From Alistipes senegalensis (lineage in GTDB: Bacteria > Bacillota > Clostridia > Oscillospirales > Ruminococcaceae): DNA of 64,000 nt. Position 1 is the first letter of the stretch. Every line of letters starts with the position of its first letter. Location: positions 294,946 through 358,945 of the forward strand of contig JAMPEF010000001.1 of the NCBI GenBank assembly GCA_023665275.1, read 5' to 3'. Shown here piece after piece: positions 34,201-42,932 of this stretch. The translations under genes and the position numbers were made by a program. Below the pieces are notes generated by a model. That model was not told the origin of the DNA and made no database searches. It saw only the letters and a list, made by a program, of their open reading frames with translations.

Positions 34201-34923
34201 AGATATAACATCTCCATCAAACATAGTATATATCATATCAAGACATTCTTTTTTAAAATTCCATGCACCTGAGAGTTTTTCAATACATTTTTTTATGAAA
34301 TATTCATAGTAAACTGATTCCTTGAAAGGTTTTTTATACTCTGCAACGGCTGTATCAAGCCATTTTTCACGAAATGCCACCGAAGCAAGAAATTTATCCA
34401 GTAAACTTATAACGTCTGTAAGCGGACGCATATTTTTTATACAGAAATTATCATATATCCGTGAAAGTTTTTCCGGTTCATTTTCGCTGTAATATTCTAT
34501 AAGGTCTTCCATTGCCTGAGATTTTATAACATTGTCTTCCGTTTCGTCAATTATACTGAAACCCGACGTTATACCCTGTTCAGTTATATTATCCCTGATA
34601 AGTTCAAAACAGAATGAATTTATTGTAGATATCTTAGCATTTTGTAATAATATCTGTTGTTTCACAAGGTGCGGATTATCGGGGTTTTTATTGATAAGGT
34701 CATGAAGTTTATTGTCAAGACGTTTTTTTAGTTCAGCGGCGGCATCGTTTCCGAATGTAACAACAACCATTCTGTCAGCATTTACATTTGACGCAGGGTC
34801 TTTAATAAGTTCAATTATCCTTTCAGTAAGAACTGCTGTTTTTCCGCTTCCTGCCGCTGCCGAAACGATAACAGAAGAATTTCTTGCATTTATAGCATTT
34901 TCCTGATTAATTGTCCAGCCCAT
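31255..34923 (-). CDS. addA: ATP-dependent helicase/nuclease subunit A
   Basis: A 1222-residue UvrD-like helicase with a nuclease domain, the AddA subunit of the AddAB complex that resects double-strand breaks for RecA. Helicase motif I (AAAGSGKTAVLTERI), II (MIDEYQDSN), III (VGDVKQSIYRFR), V (ISIMTLHGSKGLEF) and VI (MYVGFTRAKQQ) are evident, and the C-terminal nuclease motif GIIDLMFEEADGLVIVDYKSDR is complete with Asp and Lys. It follows addB after two bases, so the subunits are made together. Confidence 0.96.
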   Translation of the reverse strand: MGWTINQENAINARNSSVIVSAAAGSGKTAVLTERIIELIKDPASNVNADRMVVVTFGNDAAAELKKRLDNKLHDLINKNPDNPHLVKQQILLQNAKISTINSFCFELIRDNITEQGITSGFSIIDETEDNVIKSQAMEDLIEYYSENEPEKLSRIYDNFCIKNMRPLTDVISLLDKFLASVAFREKWLDTAVAEYKKPFKESVYYEYFIKKCIEKLSGAWNFKKECLDMIYTMFDGDVISDGYQKNTYIIESDYMNIKIFRDIFSSGRLPDSEEIKRVKKYGRLSGTNKIDKELKDILKKKRDKYKDIVSKVIDMCNSVDRNYKLSAEITEILAEMIKKYHAIIWERKCAKNAITFDDGERIALEILAETDSNGNIVQSDIAKKIAEFYDIIMIDEYQDSNNKQDIIFKLISKNYRHDDNGNALYGNNAFLVGDVKQSIYRFRLANPKNFVSTLKNSEPYKKDSTAPNKKIFLNQNFRSSPEVIDFVNYVFSNIMSEKCGDIEYTDDEKLNFDPKINFGEHDNSRLTHISFINTDEIEDDETNEESNNEKESSVEKRRKRNKSNPEAIFTAHKIETMLKNSYEVSEQGIKRRCKPSDFCILVRNNDLINIYANELEKLGIPARTHEDKGYLESREIAVLLDLLRVINNPLTDISVMAVLTSPMYMFSNPEMAFIKSLDREKPLFVIILGIVNGEYENCDTSLVERCKVFTESLDKFRLDSVTMTVGELISRIYDTTDFISVMQLYSDGDKKRANLRLLIQHAKNYEKSVSYEGAGGLNGFLRHIDRVIKNGGYKQEKTAVSSGDYVSIMTLHGSKGLEFTFVFIAENNIKFKYDTSKIMCSPDGRIGYHFYDRINVKKFDTFQRAMLMDDEKTDTRSESARLMYVGFTRAKQQLFINLKYNKDILGNVENFINKYVSCGGDDIKNLAVNADRFSDWIWFCLMNHADFKGIAEKFFLDVPEPKFYNKVFEYEFCDNPAEQKTEEVKEYIEVAPDDNICNNIYNIIYNSYNNRLSEIPAKLSVTQITRKYKEDEIFDFKLKRPAFMSETGGLTGAERGTAIHTFFQYCNFENAMNNPENEIKRLANMGYISPVQAECINPYKIKAFFASHLYERISSSFEVWREKKFMVAVSQLALEDGMMEKFRNSDGMIKGIIDLMFEEADGLVIVDYKSDRGVSAKRLAERYAIQIQLYKSAVELTTGKHVKAAYLYSIEMEKEIEIRIN

Positions 34924-34925
34924 TA

Positions 34926-37900
34926 TTATTCCTCCGTTTCTTCCAGCTGTTTAGATAATATTTCTTTATCTTTTTTGATTTTGTCAATAAGGTCCGTGTT
35001 TGGTTCGTTGAATCTTATCAATGCTGAATTATCGCATATATTTGTATACGGACAATAGTCACATGGTGCGTAATCGCCTATACATTGTGGTAAAGCGTCA
35101 ACATCACCATCAAGAAGCGACTCAGCCATTTTCCTTAACATATCATACAGATAATTTTTAATCCATTCCATACCAGACGACGTTGTAAGTATATCTGAAG
35201 TTTTATTTTCATCAAGTTTTTTCTTGTCGTTGGTCAACCTGACCGGAATAAATTCACCGGTTATGTCGCATTCCATAGCGTCTAAAACTTTCCGCTGACC
35301 AAGCAAAAGACCTGTTGACTTAAAAGCGGATTTACCTTCCTTGTCTTTTTTCGGATATACATAAGAATAAAGTACACCTGCCGGTATGCAGTCATTGAAC
35401 ATACTATTTTTTTCGGTAATCGTGAAAAGATACAGAAGCATCTGTATATTTATGCCACCGACAAGATTTTCAGGAGTAATCTTTTTTTCACTGCTTTTGT
35501 AGTCGATTACACGGACGTATTTTTTACCGTCGATTATACAGGTATCAACACGGTCAACAGTACCACCGAAATCAATTTTATGCCCGTCATCTGATTCAAG
35601 TATAAGTGAATATGGTTCAGAAATTTTAGCTTCAAATTCCACCGGCGTAAAGCTGGTTGTCCGTAATTCCTGCTGTAAGTGTTCAAGTATGTCCAATAAA
35701 TTTTTAATTATTTTTCCAAGCTGAAAGTAAAAACTTTTATTTTTTCCGAAATCTCCGCCAAGTTCCTTATTAAGATAATTTTCAACATATTTTTCAATAC
35801 GGCTTTTCAGTTCTTCTTGTGACATTGAAATGAAAGTCTCTTTATCAATATCCCTGAGCATACAGGCAAGACATTTATGAATTATTTCACCGGAAATTCT
35901 GCCATCAATTTCAACTTTTTCACATCTGTAAAGTTTCATGAAATGCTTACAGAAATACATAAAATGACAGTTATTATAATCTTCAACGCCTGTTGCAGAA
36001 ACTCTCAACGGCTTGAAAGATTTCAGATTCTGCATAACATCGCTGTCTATCTGATAACTTTGTTTCATTGCGGAGCGTCTTGTAACATATTCAATGCGTT
36101 TTTTGTATTCCGGTTCTTGCATAAGAACGTTTTTTATTGAAGATGTATATTTATTGTTTTCGTTCACATTCTGCATATAATGATAGAATGCTGAATGATA
36201 TGTCACAGCATAATAATCAAGAGTGATATTATCTTTTGTAAGTAATATATTTTCGGAATTGAACATTTTTATTATGCTGTCGATTATCTGAGCAGGATAT
36301 TTGCTTTTTCCGGATAAATCAGATAATGTATACGTCAGGTAGACTTTTTCCGAAGCTGACGACAAAGTTTTATATACAATAAGTCTTTCAGCGGCGACCA
36401 GTTCGGAAAGTGACCGTGATATTTCTATACCGTGTTCGGAAAGACGGCGTTTATCGTTTTCGGAAAATAACCCATGTACATTTACCTGATTAGGAAAATC
36501 ACCATCATTTGCGCCTATGACAAACACTATCTTAGGTGCGGAAAGCCTTGCAGTACGTGCAGAAGCTGCCGTTACTGAATCAAGAGTCTGTGGAGGTACA
36601 GAATATTCAAGCTTTCCTATCATTGATTTTATTATGCGTGAAATTTCCGTGAAAGTTATTATTTTTTCACCCAGTACATCTGATATGCTGTCGAAAATAT
36701 CTATAAGGCATGACCAAAGACGCTTTAATTCAGCGGCTTCATAGTCACGGTCAAGGCGGATAAGTTCGCCCATCATTTTACCGGTACTTTTTTCTGCTCC
36801 GCATTCTTCAAGGTATTCATATAACATACGGCATATTGATGTGGCGGAATTTTTACCTGATACTCTCTTTTTAAGGTTCATAAGCGGATTGATTACAGCC
36901 GTTCTTATACCATCAAGAAGTACAAGATTTTCATCATCGGCAGTAAAAGGTTTATTCCATGCCTCACCGTCGATATTCCATTTATAGCAGTAATTTTCAA
37001 AAAGCGATATATCAGTAACCGGAATATCAAGTATTCCGCATTTCATTATACGGAAAATATGTTCTGATTTTATTTTCCTTGCCGTAAGTATTTCCAGCAC
37101 GGATATGAAGAATACCATTAATGAAGAATGAATAACAGGTTTTGCCATACTAAGAAAATATGGTATTTTACATCTTTCAAAAGTTTCACGGAGAATGTCG
37201 GCGTAATTTTCAATATTATTGGATAATATGGCAATATCCCTGTAATGCAGTTCCGGAACTTCACATATAAGATGCTTTATCGTTGCACAGACATACTCAA
37301 CCTCACTGTACATATCTTTTGCCTCAAATATTCTTATATTGTCCGGTTGTGGTGCTTCTGCCGGATTATAAGGTAGATTCCGCATAATATGTGTACTTAA
37401 ATACCGGAGTTCTTCATTTTTGAAACGCTTGCTTTCACCGCACCTTATAATTTCCGGAGACTTAATATTCAATTCACTGCATATCTGCTTTATACGTCGA
37501 TATGTATTATTTACGGTATCAAAAAGCGTGAAACTTCCTGCATTTACGTCATCAGTCCGGAGAGTTATATATACATTTTCTGCCGATTCAATCATAATTT
37601 TTATCATTTCCAGCTGGTCACCGTTGAAACTTTCAAACTCATCAATATATATATTCATACCCTTGAAAAATTCTTCACGGTTAGCAGTTTCAGCGGCTTG
37701 TATGGTATTTTCCAGATTATCCTTGAAACCGTATTCAGCCATAAGCCTGTTGTATTCAAGATATATGCTTGCGATATCATTTGTCTTGTCCATAAGACGC
37801 CTGTCAAGGAATGCCGATTTTTCAATAAGTATATCCGGTTCTGTTCCGGAACGTTTCATTTCATTTATAAGGTCAAGAACTTCCTCCGCAAAACCGTTAT

Positions 37901-38240
37901 ATGAACTCTGTTTCCGGAAATAATTCAGTGTATCGGGATTGCTTTGCGCCGATGCTATAGCCTGATATATCAATATCATTCTTGCGTAATCGTCAGCATA
38001 TTCACCGTTTCTGTCGGGTTCTCCGAAAAGCTGGAAAATCTGTCTTGAAAGTCCCGTAAATGTAAGCGAAAGTATTTCATTGAACTTTTCAGCACCAAGA
38101 AAATAATAAAGTTTTTTGTCAAATTCATATGAAAACTGCTCCGGAACTATAATGAGCTGTCTGCCGGAACACTTTTTTATTCTGTCAAACATGAAAGTAG
38201 TTTTTCCACTGCCTGCCTGACCTGTTATAAATTCTACCAT
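34926..38240 (-). CDS. addB: ATP-dependent helicase/nuclease subunit B
   Basis: A 1104-residue AddB. ATG 38240 is used because GGGGG precedes it at the right distance and the protein then begins MVEFITGQAGSGKTTF, the Walker A. The C-terminal nuclease domain carries DRVDTCIIDGKKYVRVIDYK and the iron-sulfur staple cysteines: one in CHFMYFC and three in CDYCPYTNIC (C-x2-C-x5-C). AddB supplies the Chi-recognition and second nuclease. An earlier in-frame Met lies in a region that contains an inverted repeat and is not used. Confidence 0.94.
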   Translation of the reverse strand: MVEFITGQAGSGKTTFMFDRIKKCSGRQLIIVPEQFSYEFDKKLYYFLGAEKFNEILSLTFTGLSRQIFQLFGEPDRNGEYADDYARMILIYQAIASAQSNPDTLNYFRKQSSYNGFAEEVLDLINEMKRSGTEPDILIEKSAFLDRRLMDKTNDIASIYLEYNRLMAEYGFKDNLENTIQAAETANREEFFKGMNIYIDEFESFNGDQLEMIKIMIESAENVYITLRTDDVNAGSFTLFDTVNNTYRRIKQICSELNIKSPEIIRCGESKRFKNEELRYLSTHIMRNLPYNPAEAPQPDNIRIFEAKDMYSEVEYVCATIKHLICEVPELHYRDIAILSNNIENYADILRETFERCKIPYFLSMAKPVIHSSLMVFFISVLEILTARKIKSEHIFRIMKCGILDIPVTDISLFENYCYKWNIDGEAWNKPFTADDENLVLLDGIRTAVINPLMNLKKRVSGKNSATSICRMLYEYLEECGAEKSTGKMMGELIRLDRDYEAAELKRLWSCLIDIFDSISDVLGEKIITFTEISRIIKSMIGKLEYSVPPQTLDSVTAASARTARLSAPKIVFVIGANDGDFPNQVNVHGLFSENDKRRLSEHGIEISRSLSELVAAERLIVYKTLSSASEKVYLTYTLSDLSGKSKYPAQIIDSIIKMFNSENILLTKDNITLDYYAVTYHSAFYHYMQNVNENNKYTSSIKNVLMQEPEYKKRIEYVTRRSAMKQSYQIDSDVMQNLKSFKPLRVSATGVEDYNNCHFMYFCKHFMKLYRCEKVEIDGRISGEIIHKCLACMLRDIDKETFISMSQEELKSRIEKYVENYLNKELGGDFGKNKSFYFQLGKIIKNLLDILEHLQQELRTTSFTPVEFEAKISEPYSLILESDDGHKIDFGGTVDRVDTCIIDGKKYVRVIDYKSSEKKITPENLVGGINIQMLLYLFTITEKNSMFNDCIPAGVLYSYVYPKKDKEGKSAFKSTGLLLGQRKVLDAMECDITGEFIPVRLTNDKKKLDENKTSDILTTSSGMEWIKNYLYDMLRKMAESLLDGDVDALPQCIGDYAPCDYCPYTNICDNSALIRFNEPNTDLIDKIKKDKEILSKQLEETEE

Positions 38241-38259
38241 AAATAATCCCCCTGATAAA

Positions 38260-38290
38260 ATATGCATATCGTAATAAACGATATGCATAT
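38260..38290 (-). other. Perfect 12-base inverted repeat between GH25 gene and addB
   Basis: ATATGCATATCG and CGATATGCATAT flank a seven-base AT loop. On the minus strand TTTT follows the second arm, so it may be a weak terminator for the GH25 gene; it could also be an operator in front of addB. Confidence 0.55.
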
Positions 38291-38302
38291 TGATTGTGTT
38301 TA

Positions 38303-39934
38303 TTAATAGCCGTTGCGGTGACATTCAATCATAAGTGCAGGATAGTCAACATATGCATAATCAAGGTCGACAACACCATTAATGCCATTTATACCGCCGT
38401 TGCTTGAATATTGCCACATACCATAATAACCGCCATAGCTTGGCTTTCTTACATTATAGTGGGCAATCCATATAGCGTACTGATTGAGGAACGGAACACC
38501 AAGTCTGTTTCTGAGGAAATTGGAATAGCTTGTAATACCACAGCAGTAACCTTGTTCTTCCATATATTTACAGAATGCATCTGTAATAGCACGGATTTCA
38601 TCATTACTGAGACTATCAAAGCAAGCGTCTTCAATATCAAAGTAAACAGGATATTCAAGCTGATAGCCATTTATGACTTCACAGCAAGCCTTAGCCTCCA
38701 TTAAAGCCGCATCAACTGTATCTGCATAGCTGTACCAGTAAACACCACGGTCAATGCCGTTTGCCTTAGCCTGCTCCATATTCTGTTCAAATTTAGCATC
38801 TTTCTGTGAGGCGTAACGTCCATAGCCCGCACGTATTATAGCATAATCGACTTCTCCGGAATCCTTTACGGTTTCCCAGTCAATATCACCCTGCCATACG
38901 GAAACATCTATACCCTTGTAAAGATAATTGCTTGTTGTAGTAGTTGTTGTGAAACTTGTCATAGTATAGTTGAAAGTTGTTCCCGGAGTATCAACGTATG
39001 TTTCAGGTGACATTATATACGGATAATTCATGTATGAAACGTCAAGGTCAACAGCACCGGAAATACCATCAACATAACCAGTAGCGGAATACTGCCACAT
39101 TTCATATTTATTATTATACGCTGGTGCGGCTACATCAAAATTTGCTACCCATATGTCATATTTATCACGCACTGAAGAGTAAATTTTTGTGTTCAGGAAA
39201 TTTGAATAGCTGTAAATTCCCACACGATAGCCTTTTTCGGCAAGAGTAGAACAGAAAGCCTCTGTTATAGCCGTAATCTGTGCCGTACTTAGATTAACTT
39301 GTGTAGGGTCTTCAATGTCAAAATAAATGGGATATGTAAAATCATAATCTTTTATTACAGAATAACATACTTCTGCTTCTTGAATTGCAGACTCAACATC
39401 TGTTGCATAACTGTACCAGTAAGCACCACAGTATATACCGTTTGCCTGTGCATTTTGCATATTGTAATCAAAAGTAGGGTCTTTCTGTGAAATATGTCTA
39501 CCATAACCGGCACGCATGATTGCAAATTCAACGCCAGCCTCTTTTACAGTTGCCCAGTCTATATTTGACTGCCATTGTGAAACGTCAATACCTCTTGATT
39601 GTCTCTGAACAAGTGACGGGTCAAGATTGACGGATGGTTCTGTAGTTGCTGTATAATTTATATGGGCGTCATATATATCAAATACTCTGAAAGGTGGTTC
39701 AGTGGTTTGTGTGGTAGTAGCTGTTGTAGTTGTAGTAGTTGTTGTTACAACAGATTCTTGTGTAGTAGTTGTTTCTTCTTTACTTTCTTCCGAATTTGTG
39801 GTATCATATAAATCAACAACCGATTCTTCCGGAACGTCGGCGGCTATAGTCTGTGGCACAGTCTGATAAATAACAGCCGTACCAGCCAGTGCAATCGACA
39901 TTACAGCCGAAAGAACTTTTTTATAAAAATGCAT
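38303..39934 (-). CDS. Secreted protein with two GH25 lysozyme domains
   Basis: A 543-residue exported protein: a signal peptide (MHFYKKVLSAVMSIALAGTA), a Ser/Thr-rich linker with runs of Thr (residues about 55-85), then two GH25 domains (about 110-305 and 340-540) that each start GIDVSxWQ and contain the catalytic D-x-E in YFDIED. Both have the first Asp of the motif, so both may be active 1,4-beta-N-acetylmuramidases. They could serve wall turnover or lysis of other bacteria. ATG 39934 has AAGGAGGATAATTG at the right distance. A promoter lies upstream. The linker's low complexity is typical of Ruminococcus exported enzymes. Confidence 0.9.
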   Translation of the reverse strand: MHFYKKVLSAVMSIALAGTAVIYQTVPQTIAADVPEESVVDLYDTTNSEESKEETTTTQESVVTTTTTTTTATTTQTTEPPFRVFDIYDAHINYTATTEPSVNLDPSLVQRQSRGIDVSQWQSNIDWATVKEAGVEFAIMRAGYGRHISQKDPTFDYNMQNAQANGIYCGAYWYSYATDVESAIQEAEVCYSVIKDYDFTYPIYFDIEDPTQVNLSTAQITAITEAFCSTLAEKGYRVGIYSYSNFLNTKIYSSVRDKYDIWVANFDVAAPAYNNKYEMWQYSATGYVDGISGAVDLDVSYMNYPYIMSPETYVDTPGTTFNYTMTSFTTTTTTSNYLYKGIDVSVWQGDIDWETVKDSGEVDYAIIRAGYGRYASQKDAKFEQNMEQAKANGIDRGVYWYSYADTVDAALMEAKACCEVINGYQLEYPVYFDIEDACFDSLSNDEIRAITDAFCKYMEEQGYCCGITSYSNFLRNRLGVPFLNQYAIWIAHYNVRKPSYGGYYGMWQYSSNGGINGINGVVDLDYAYVDYPALMIECHRNGY

Positions 39935-40016
39935 TTCAATTATCCTCCTTGAAAATAATAAAGCCGTACCATTTTCAGAGGTGCAGCCTGATTTTCTTGT
40001 GTAAACTTTCTGTAAC

Positions 40017-40045
40017 ATTATAACATACTTTTACTTAAATTGCAA
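40017..40045 (-). promoter_or_regulatory. Promoter of the GH25 gene
   Basis: Minus strand TTGCAA, a 17-base spacer and TATAAT. The leader to the ATG is about 80 bases; no known riboswitch pattern was recognised in it. Confidence 0.65.
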
Positions 40046-40157
40046 CACAAGGAAAGAAAAAAACATTTTCCGACTTAATTTTTGGTTGTTTTCACGAATT
40101 TGTGGAATAATTCTGGTAATTATTCACAAAAATTTTATAAAAGAAAGGATTTTTAAA

Positions 40158-41102
40158 ATGGTTACTTTTACAGTAAACGATAACGACAGCGGACAGCGTG
40201 TGGATAAATTCGTTACAAAAGCGCTTCCTGACCTGCCTAAAAGCATGATGTACAGACTTTTCAGGAAAAAAGATATTAAAATAAACGGCAAACGTTGTGA
40301 CATCTCGGCGGTACTCACTGCCGGCGACGTCATAACGGTTTACGTCAGACAGGAACTTTCCGGTGAAAAAAAACATGATATGACTTTTCTGAACTCTCCG
40401 TCTGATTTGAATATAATATATGAAGACGAAAATATTTTAATTACATTCAAGCCCGTTGGACTTGACCCGCATTCAAACAGTACAAGCACTTCAGATACCC
40501 TTATAAACCGTATAAAACACTATCTTTACAATAAGAAGGAGTATTTACCGGAAAATGAAAATTCCTTTTCTCCGGCACTCTGCAACAGACTTGACCGCAA
40601 CACAAGCGGACTTATAATTTCTGCAAAAAATGCCCTTGCTTTACGTGAAATAAACGAGGCTGTCCGGAGCGGAAATGTACATAAAATATACCGTTGTGTG
40701 ACAGTCTCAGCGCCACCAGAAAGTGAGGACATAATTTCAGCGTATCACAAAAAGGACGATACCAGAAATATCGTCCGTATATCCGATAAAAAAGCCGACG
40801 GCTACAAGGAAATAAAAACTGGCTATAAAGTCTTTGACCACAAAAATGGACTTTTTCTTATTGAAGTAACATTGTTTACCGGACGTACCCATCAGATACG
40901 TGCGCATCTTGCACACATCGGAGCGTACATTTTAGGCGACGGAAAATACGGAAATACAGCATTAAACAAGCGTTACGGAGTTTTCAGGCAAGCTCTTTGT
41001 GCATACGCTTTGAAATTTGAACTTCCTAAAAATTCACCGCTTGCATATCTCAACAAATCTGATATTACCGCCCCTGAACCTTTCGGAGAATATTTTGATT
41101 AA
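40158..41102 (+). CDS. RluA-family pseudouridine synthase (RluC/RluD-like)
   Basis: A 314-residue enzyme with an N-terminal S4-like RNA-binding domain (RVDKFVTKALPDLPKSMMYRLF, about 12-70) and a catalytic domain with the Asp of CNRLDRNTSGLII. It makes pseudouridine in large-subunit rRNA or another RNA. ATG 40158 is chosen because AAAGGA precedes it and the upstream in-frame extension is poor coding sequence. The prephenate dehydrogenase gene begins about 115 bases downstream. Confidence 0.92.
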   Translation: MVTFTVNDNDSGQRVDKFVTKALPDLPKSMMYRLFRKKDIKINGKRCDISAVLTAGDVITVYVRQELSGEKKHDMTFLNSPSDLNIIYEDENILITFKPVGLDPHSNSTSTSDTLINRIKHYLYNKKEYLPENENSFSPALCNRLDRNTSGLIISAKNALALREINEAVRSGNVHKIYRCVTVSAPPESEDIISAYHKKDDTRNIVRISDKKADGYKEIKTGYKVFDHKNGLFLIEVTLFTGRTHQIRAHLAHIGAYILGDGKYGNTALNKRYGVFRQALCAYALKFELPKNSPLAYLNKSDITAPEPFGEYFD

Positions 41103-41155
41103 AACATTTGAAATATTCGGTATTTTTAATAAATATTTTAATAAAATAAAAACTA

Positions 41156-41184
41156 TTGACTTTTACTGTTTAAAGCGGTATAAT
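41156..41184 (+). promoter_or_regulatory. Promoter of the prephenate dehydrogenase gene
   Basis: TTGACT (41156-41161), a 17-base spacer, TATAAT (41179-41184). Confidence 0.8.
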
Positions 41185-41217
41185 TTTATTAAAATACATG
41201 AAAGGTCTGATTTTTTA

Positions 41218-42069
41218 ATGAATATTCTTGTTGTCGGTCTCGGACTGATAGGTGGTTCAGTCTGCAAGGCACTGAAAAAATATACTTATCATACTGTCAC
41301 CGGCTGTGACATAAATCACGATATAGAAGAAAACGCCCTCCGAGACATCGCCATAGATTACGCCTTTGACGGAAATTATGAAAATTTCGATTTAATTATT
41401 ATCTCGCTTTTTCCTGATACTGCTGAAAAATTCTTCTCCGAAAACGCCGGAAAATTCAGTAAAAATACCCTCATCACCGATGTATGCGGTATAAAGGGCG
41501 ATTTTTCGACACGTATGAAATCCATCGCCGAAAATAACGGTCTCCGTTATCTCGGTATACACCCTATGGCTGGCAAGGAGTTCGGCGGATATTCAAACAG
41601 TACTCCGGATTTATTTGTCAAGGCTAATTTCATTATCGCTCCTTTTGAGGACAGTTCCAATGATGATATTGAACTTCTGCAAAAACTTTCTTCTGAAATA
41701 GGAGCAGGAAAAATAGTCCGGACAAGTCCCGAAAATCACGATAAAATGATAGCTTATACCTCTCAGCTTGCACATATAGTATCAAGTGCATACGTAAAAA
41801 GTCCGGAGTTAAGCCTTGAATGTGGTTTCAGCGGCGGAAGTTTTCAGGATATGACACGTATCGCTACCATGAATGAAAAAATGTGGACTGATTTATTTAT
41901 GCAGAATTGTGATAACCTCCAGTTTGAACTCGATACACTGATAGGAAATCTTCTCAAATACCGTGACGCCCTCCAGAACCATGACCCCGAAACTATGAAA
42001 AATCTTATTGCAGAGGGGCGGAAACTTAAAGAAGAAAATCTCCGTCACCGTATAGGACAGCCTAACTGA
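41218..42069 (+). CDS. tyrA: Prephenate dehydrogenase
   Basis: A 283-residue NAD(P)-dependent enzyme that oxidatively decarboxylates prephenate toward tyrosine. The Rossmann motif is VVGLGLIGGS at the N terminus, IHPMAGKEFGGYSN is the catalytic/substrate region with its His, and SQLAHIVSSAYV and GGSFQDMTRIA follow as in the family. No ACT domain is present. ATG 41218 is downstream of its own promoter, which rules out the longer frame overlapping the pseudouridine synthase gene. Confidence 0.93.
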   Translation: MNILVVGLGLIGGSVCKALKKYTYHTVTGCDINHDIEENALRDIAIDYAFDGNYENFDLIIISLFPDTAEKFFSENAGKFSKNTLITDVCGIKGDFSTRMKSIAENNGLRYLGIHPMAGKEFGGYSNSTPDLFVKANFIIAPFEDSSNDDIELLQKLSSEIGAGKIVRTSPENHDKMIAYTSQLAHIVSSAYVKSPELSLECGFSGGSFQDMTRIATMNEKMWTDLFMQNCDNLQFELDTLIGNLLKYRDALQNHDPETMKNLIAEGRKLKEENLRHRIGQPN

Positions 42070-42142
42070 TTAACATTTATTCGCCCTATGGCATAAAATA
42101 AGGTGAGATATATTCTCAATTTATTGAAAGGAACGTCTTTTT

Positions 42143-42880
42143 ATGCCAAAGGTATTTTTAAGCCCCTCTACTCAGGAATGGAATCAGTATGCTACCAGCG
42201 GCAATGAAGAACTTTATATGAATCTCCTTGCGGACAGGATAGAACCTTATTTACGCTCAAGCGGTATATCGTTTGTCCGTAATGACCCTTCAAGAAACGT
42301 CAATGGCGCAATAAAGGACTCTAATGCCGCATATTATGATGTACACCTTGCACTTCATTCAAATGCCGCTCCTGAACATCTCGCCGGAAAATTAAGGGGC
42401 ATTGATATATATTTTGCCCCGAACAGTCGTGACAGTGAATATCTTGCAAACATTATAGCCAATAATCTCAAAAGCATATACCCGCTCCCCGATAAAGTCA
42501 GTGCAGTTCCTACCTCCACACTCGGTGAAGTTCTCCGGACTAATGCTGTAGCTGTTCTCTGTGAGCTTGGTTACCATGACAACTATGCTGATGAAGCATG
42601 GCTGAAAAACAATCTTGATGTTATTGCTAGAAATATTTCCCAGTCATTATGCGATTATTTCGGTATTCCCCTTATCTCCCCTACTGCTGTACGGTGGGGT
42701 ACTGTCATAACGGACGGTTCAGGGCTGAATATAAGGAAATTACCCGATATTTCTTCCGCTGTAATCGGTTCGATTCCGAACGGCGCAACCGTCATGATTA
42801 ACGGCGAAACAGACGGCTGGTACGTCGTGAACTATAACGGAACTACAGGTTATTCAAACAGTGAATTTATCTATATATAG
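42143..42880 (+). CDS. N-acetylmuramoyl-L-alanine amidase with C-terminal SH3 domain
   Basis: A 245-residue protein. The first 175 residues are an Amidase_3 domain in the clostridial variant that begins FLSPSTQEWN, with zinc ligands likely in the Glu of NEELYMN and His of LALHSNAAP and a catalytic Glu in LCELGYHD. The last 60 residues are a bacterial SH3 domain (GLNIRKLPDISS, VNYNGTTGYSNSEFIYI) that binds the wall. There is no signal peptide, which is unusual for a wall hydrolase and hints at release through lysis, sporulation or a non-standard route. GAAAGGAACG precedes the ATG. Confidence 0.88.
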   Translation: MPKVFLSPSTQEWNQYATSGNEELYMNLLADRIEPYLRSSGISFVRNDPSRNVNGAIKDSNAAYYDVHLALHSNAAPEHLAGKLRGIDIYFAPNSRDSEYLANIIANNLKSIYPLPDKVSAVPTSTLGEVLRTNAVAVLCELGYHDNYADEAWLKNNLDVIARNISQSLCDYFGIPLISPTAVRWGTVITDGSGLNIRKLPDISSAVIGSIPNGATVMINGETDGWYVVNYNGTTGYSNSEFIYI

Positions 42881-42883
42881 CAA

Positions 42884-42912
42884 AAATGCCCTCTGCATTA
42901 CAGGGGGCATTT
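42884..42912 (-). terminator. Terminator between amidase and dac-like genes
   Basis: AAATGCCCTCTG / CAGGGGGCATTT, 12 bp with one G-T pair. The five-A run on its left gives a good T tail only for the minus-strand gene. Confidence 0.7.
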
Positions 42913-42932
42913 CTGTGGAAATACTGGAAATA

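Noticed and set aside
39935..40157. Riboswitch in the GH25 leader
   Set aside because: The leader is only about 80 bases; I saw no c-di-GMP, c-di-AMP or other known core, only a short unpaired region.
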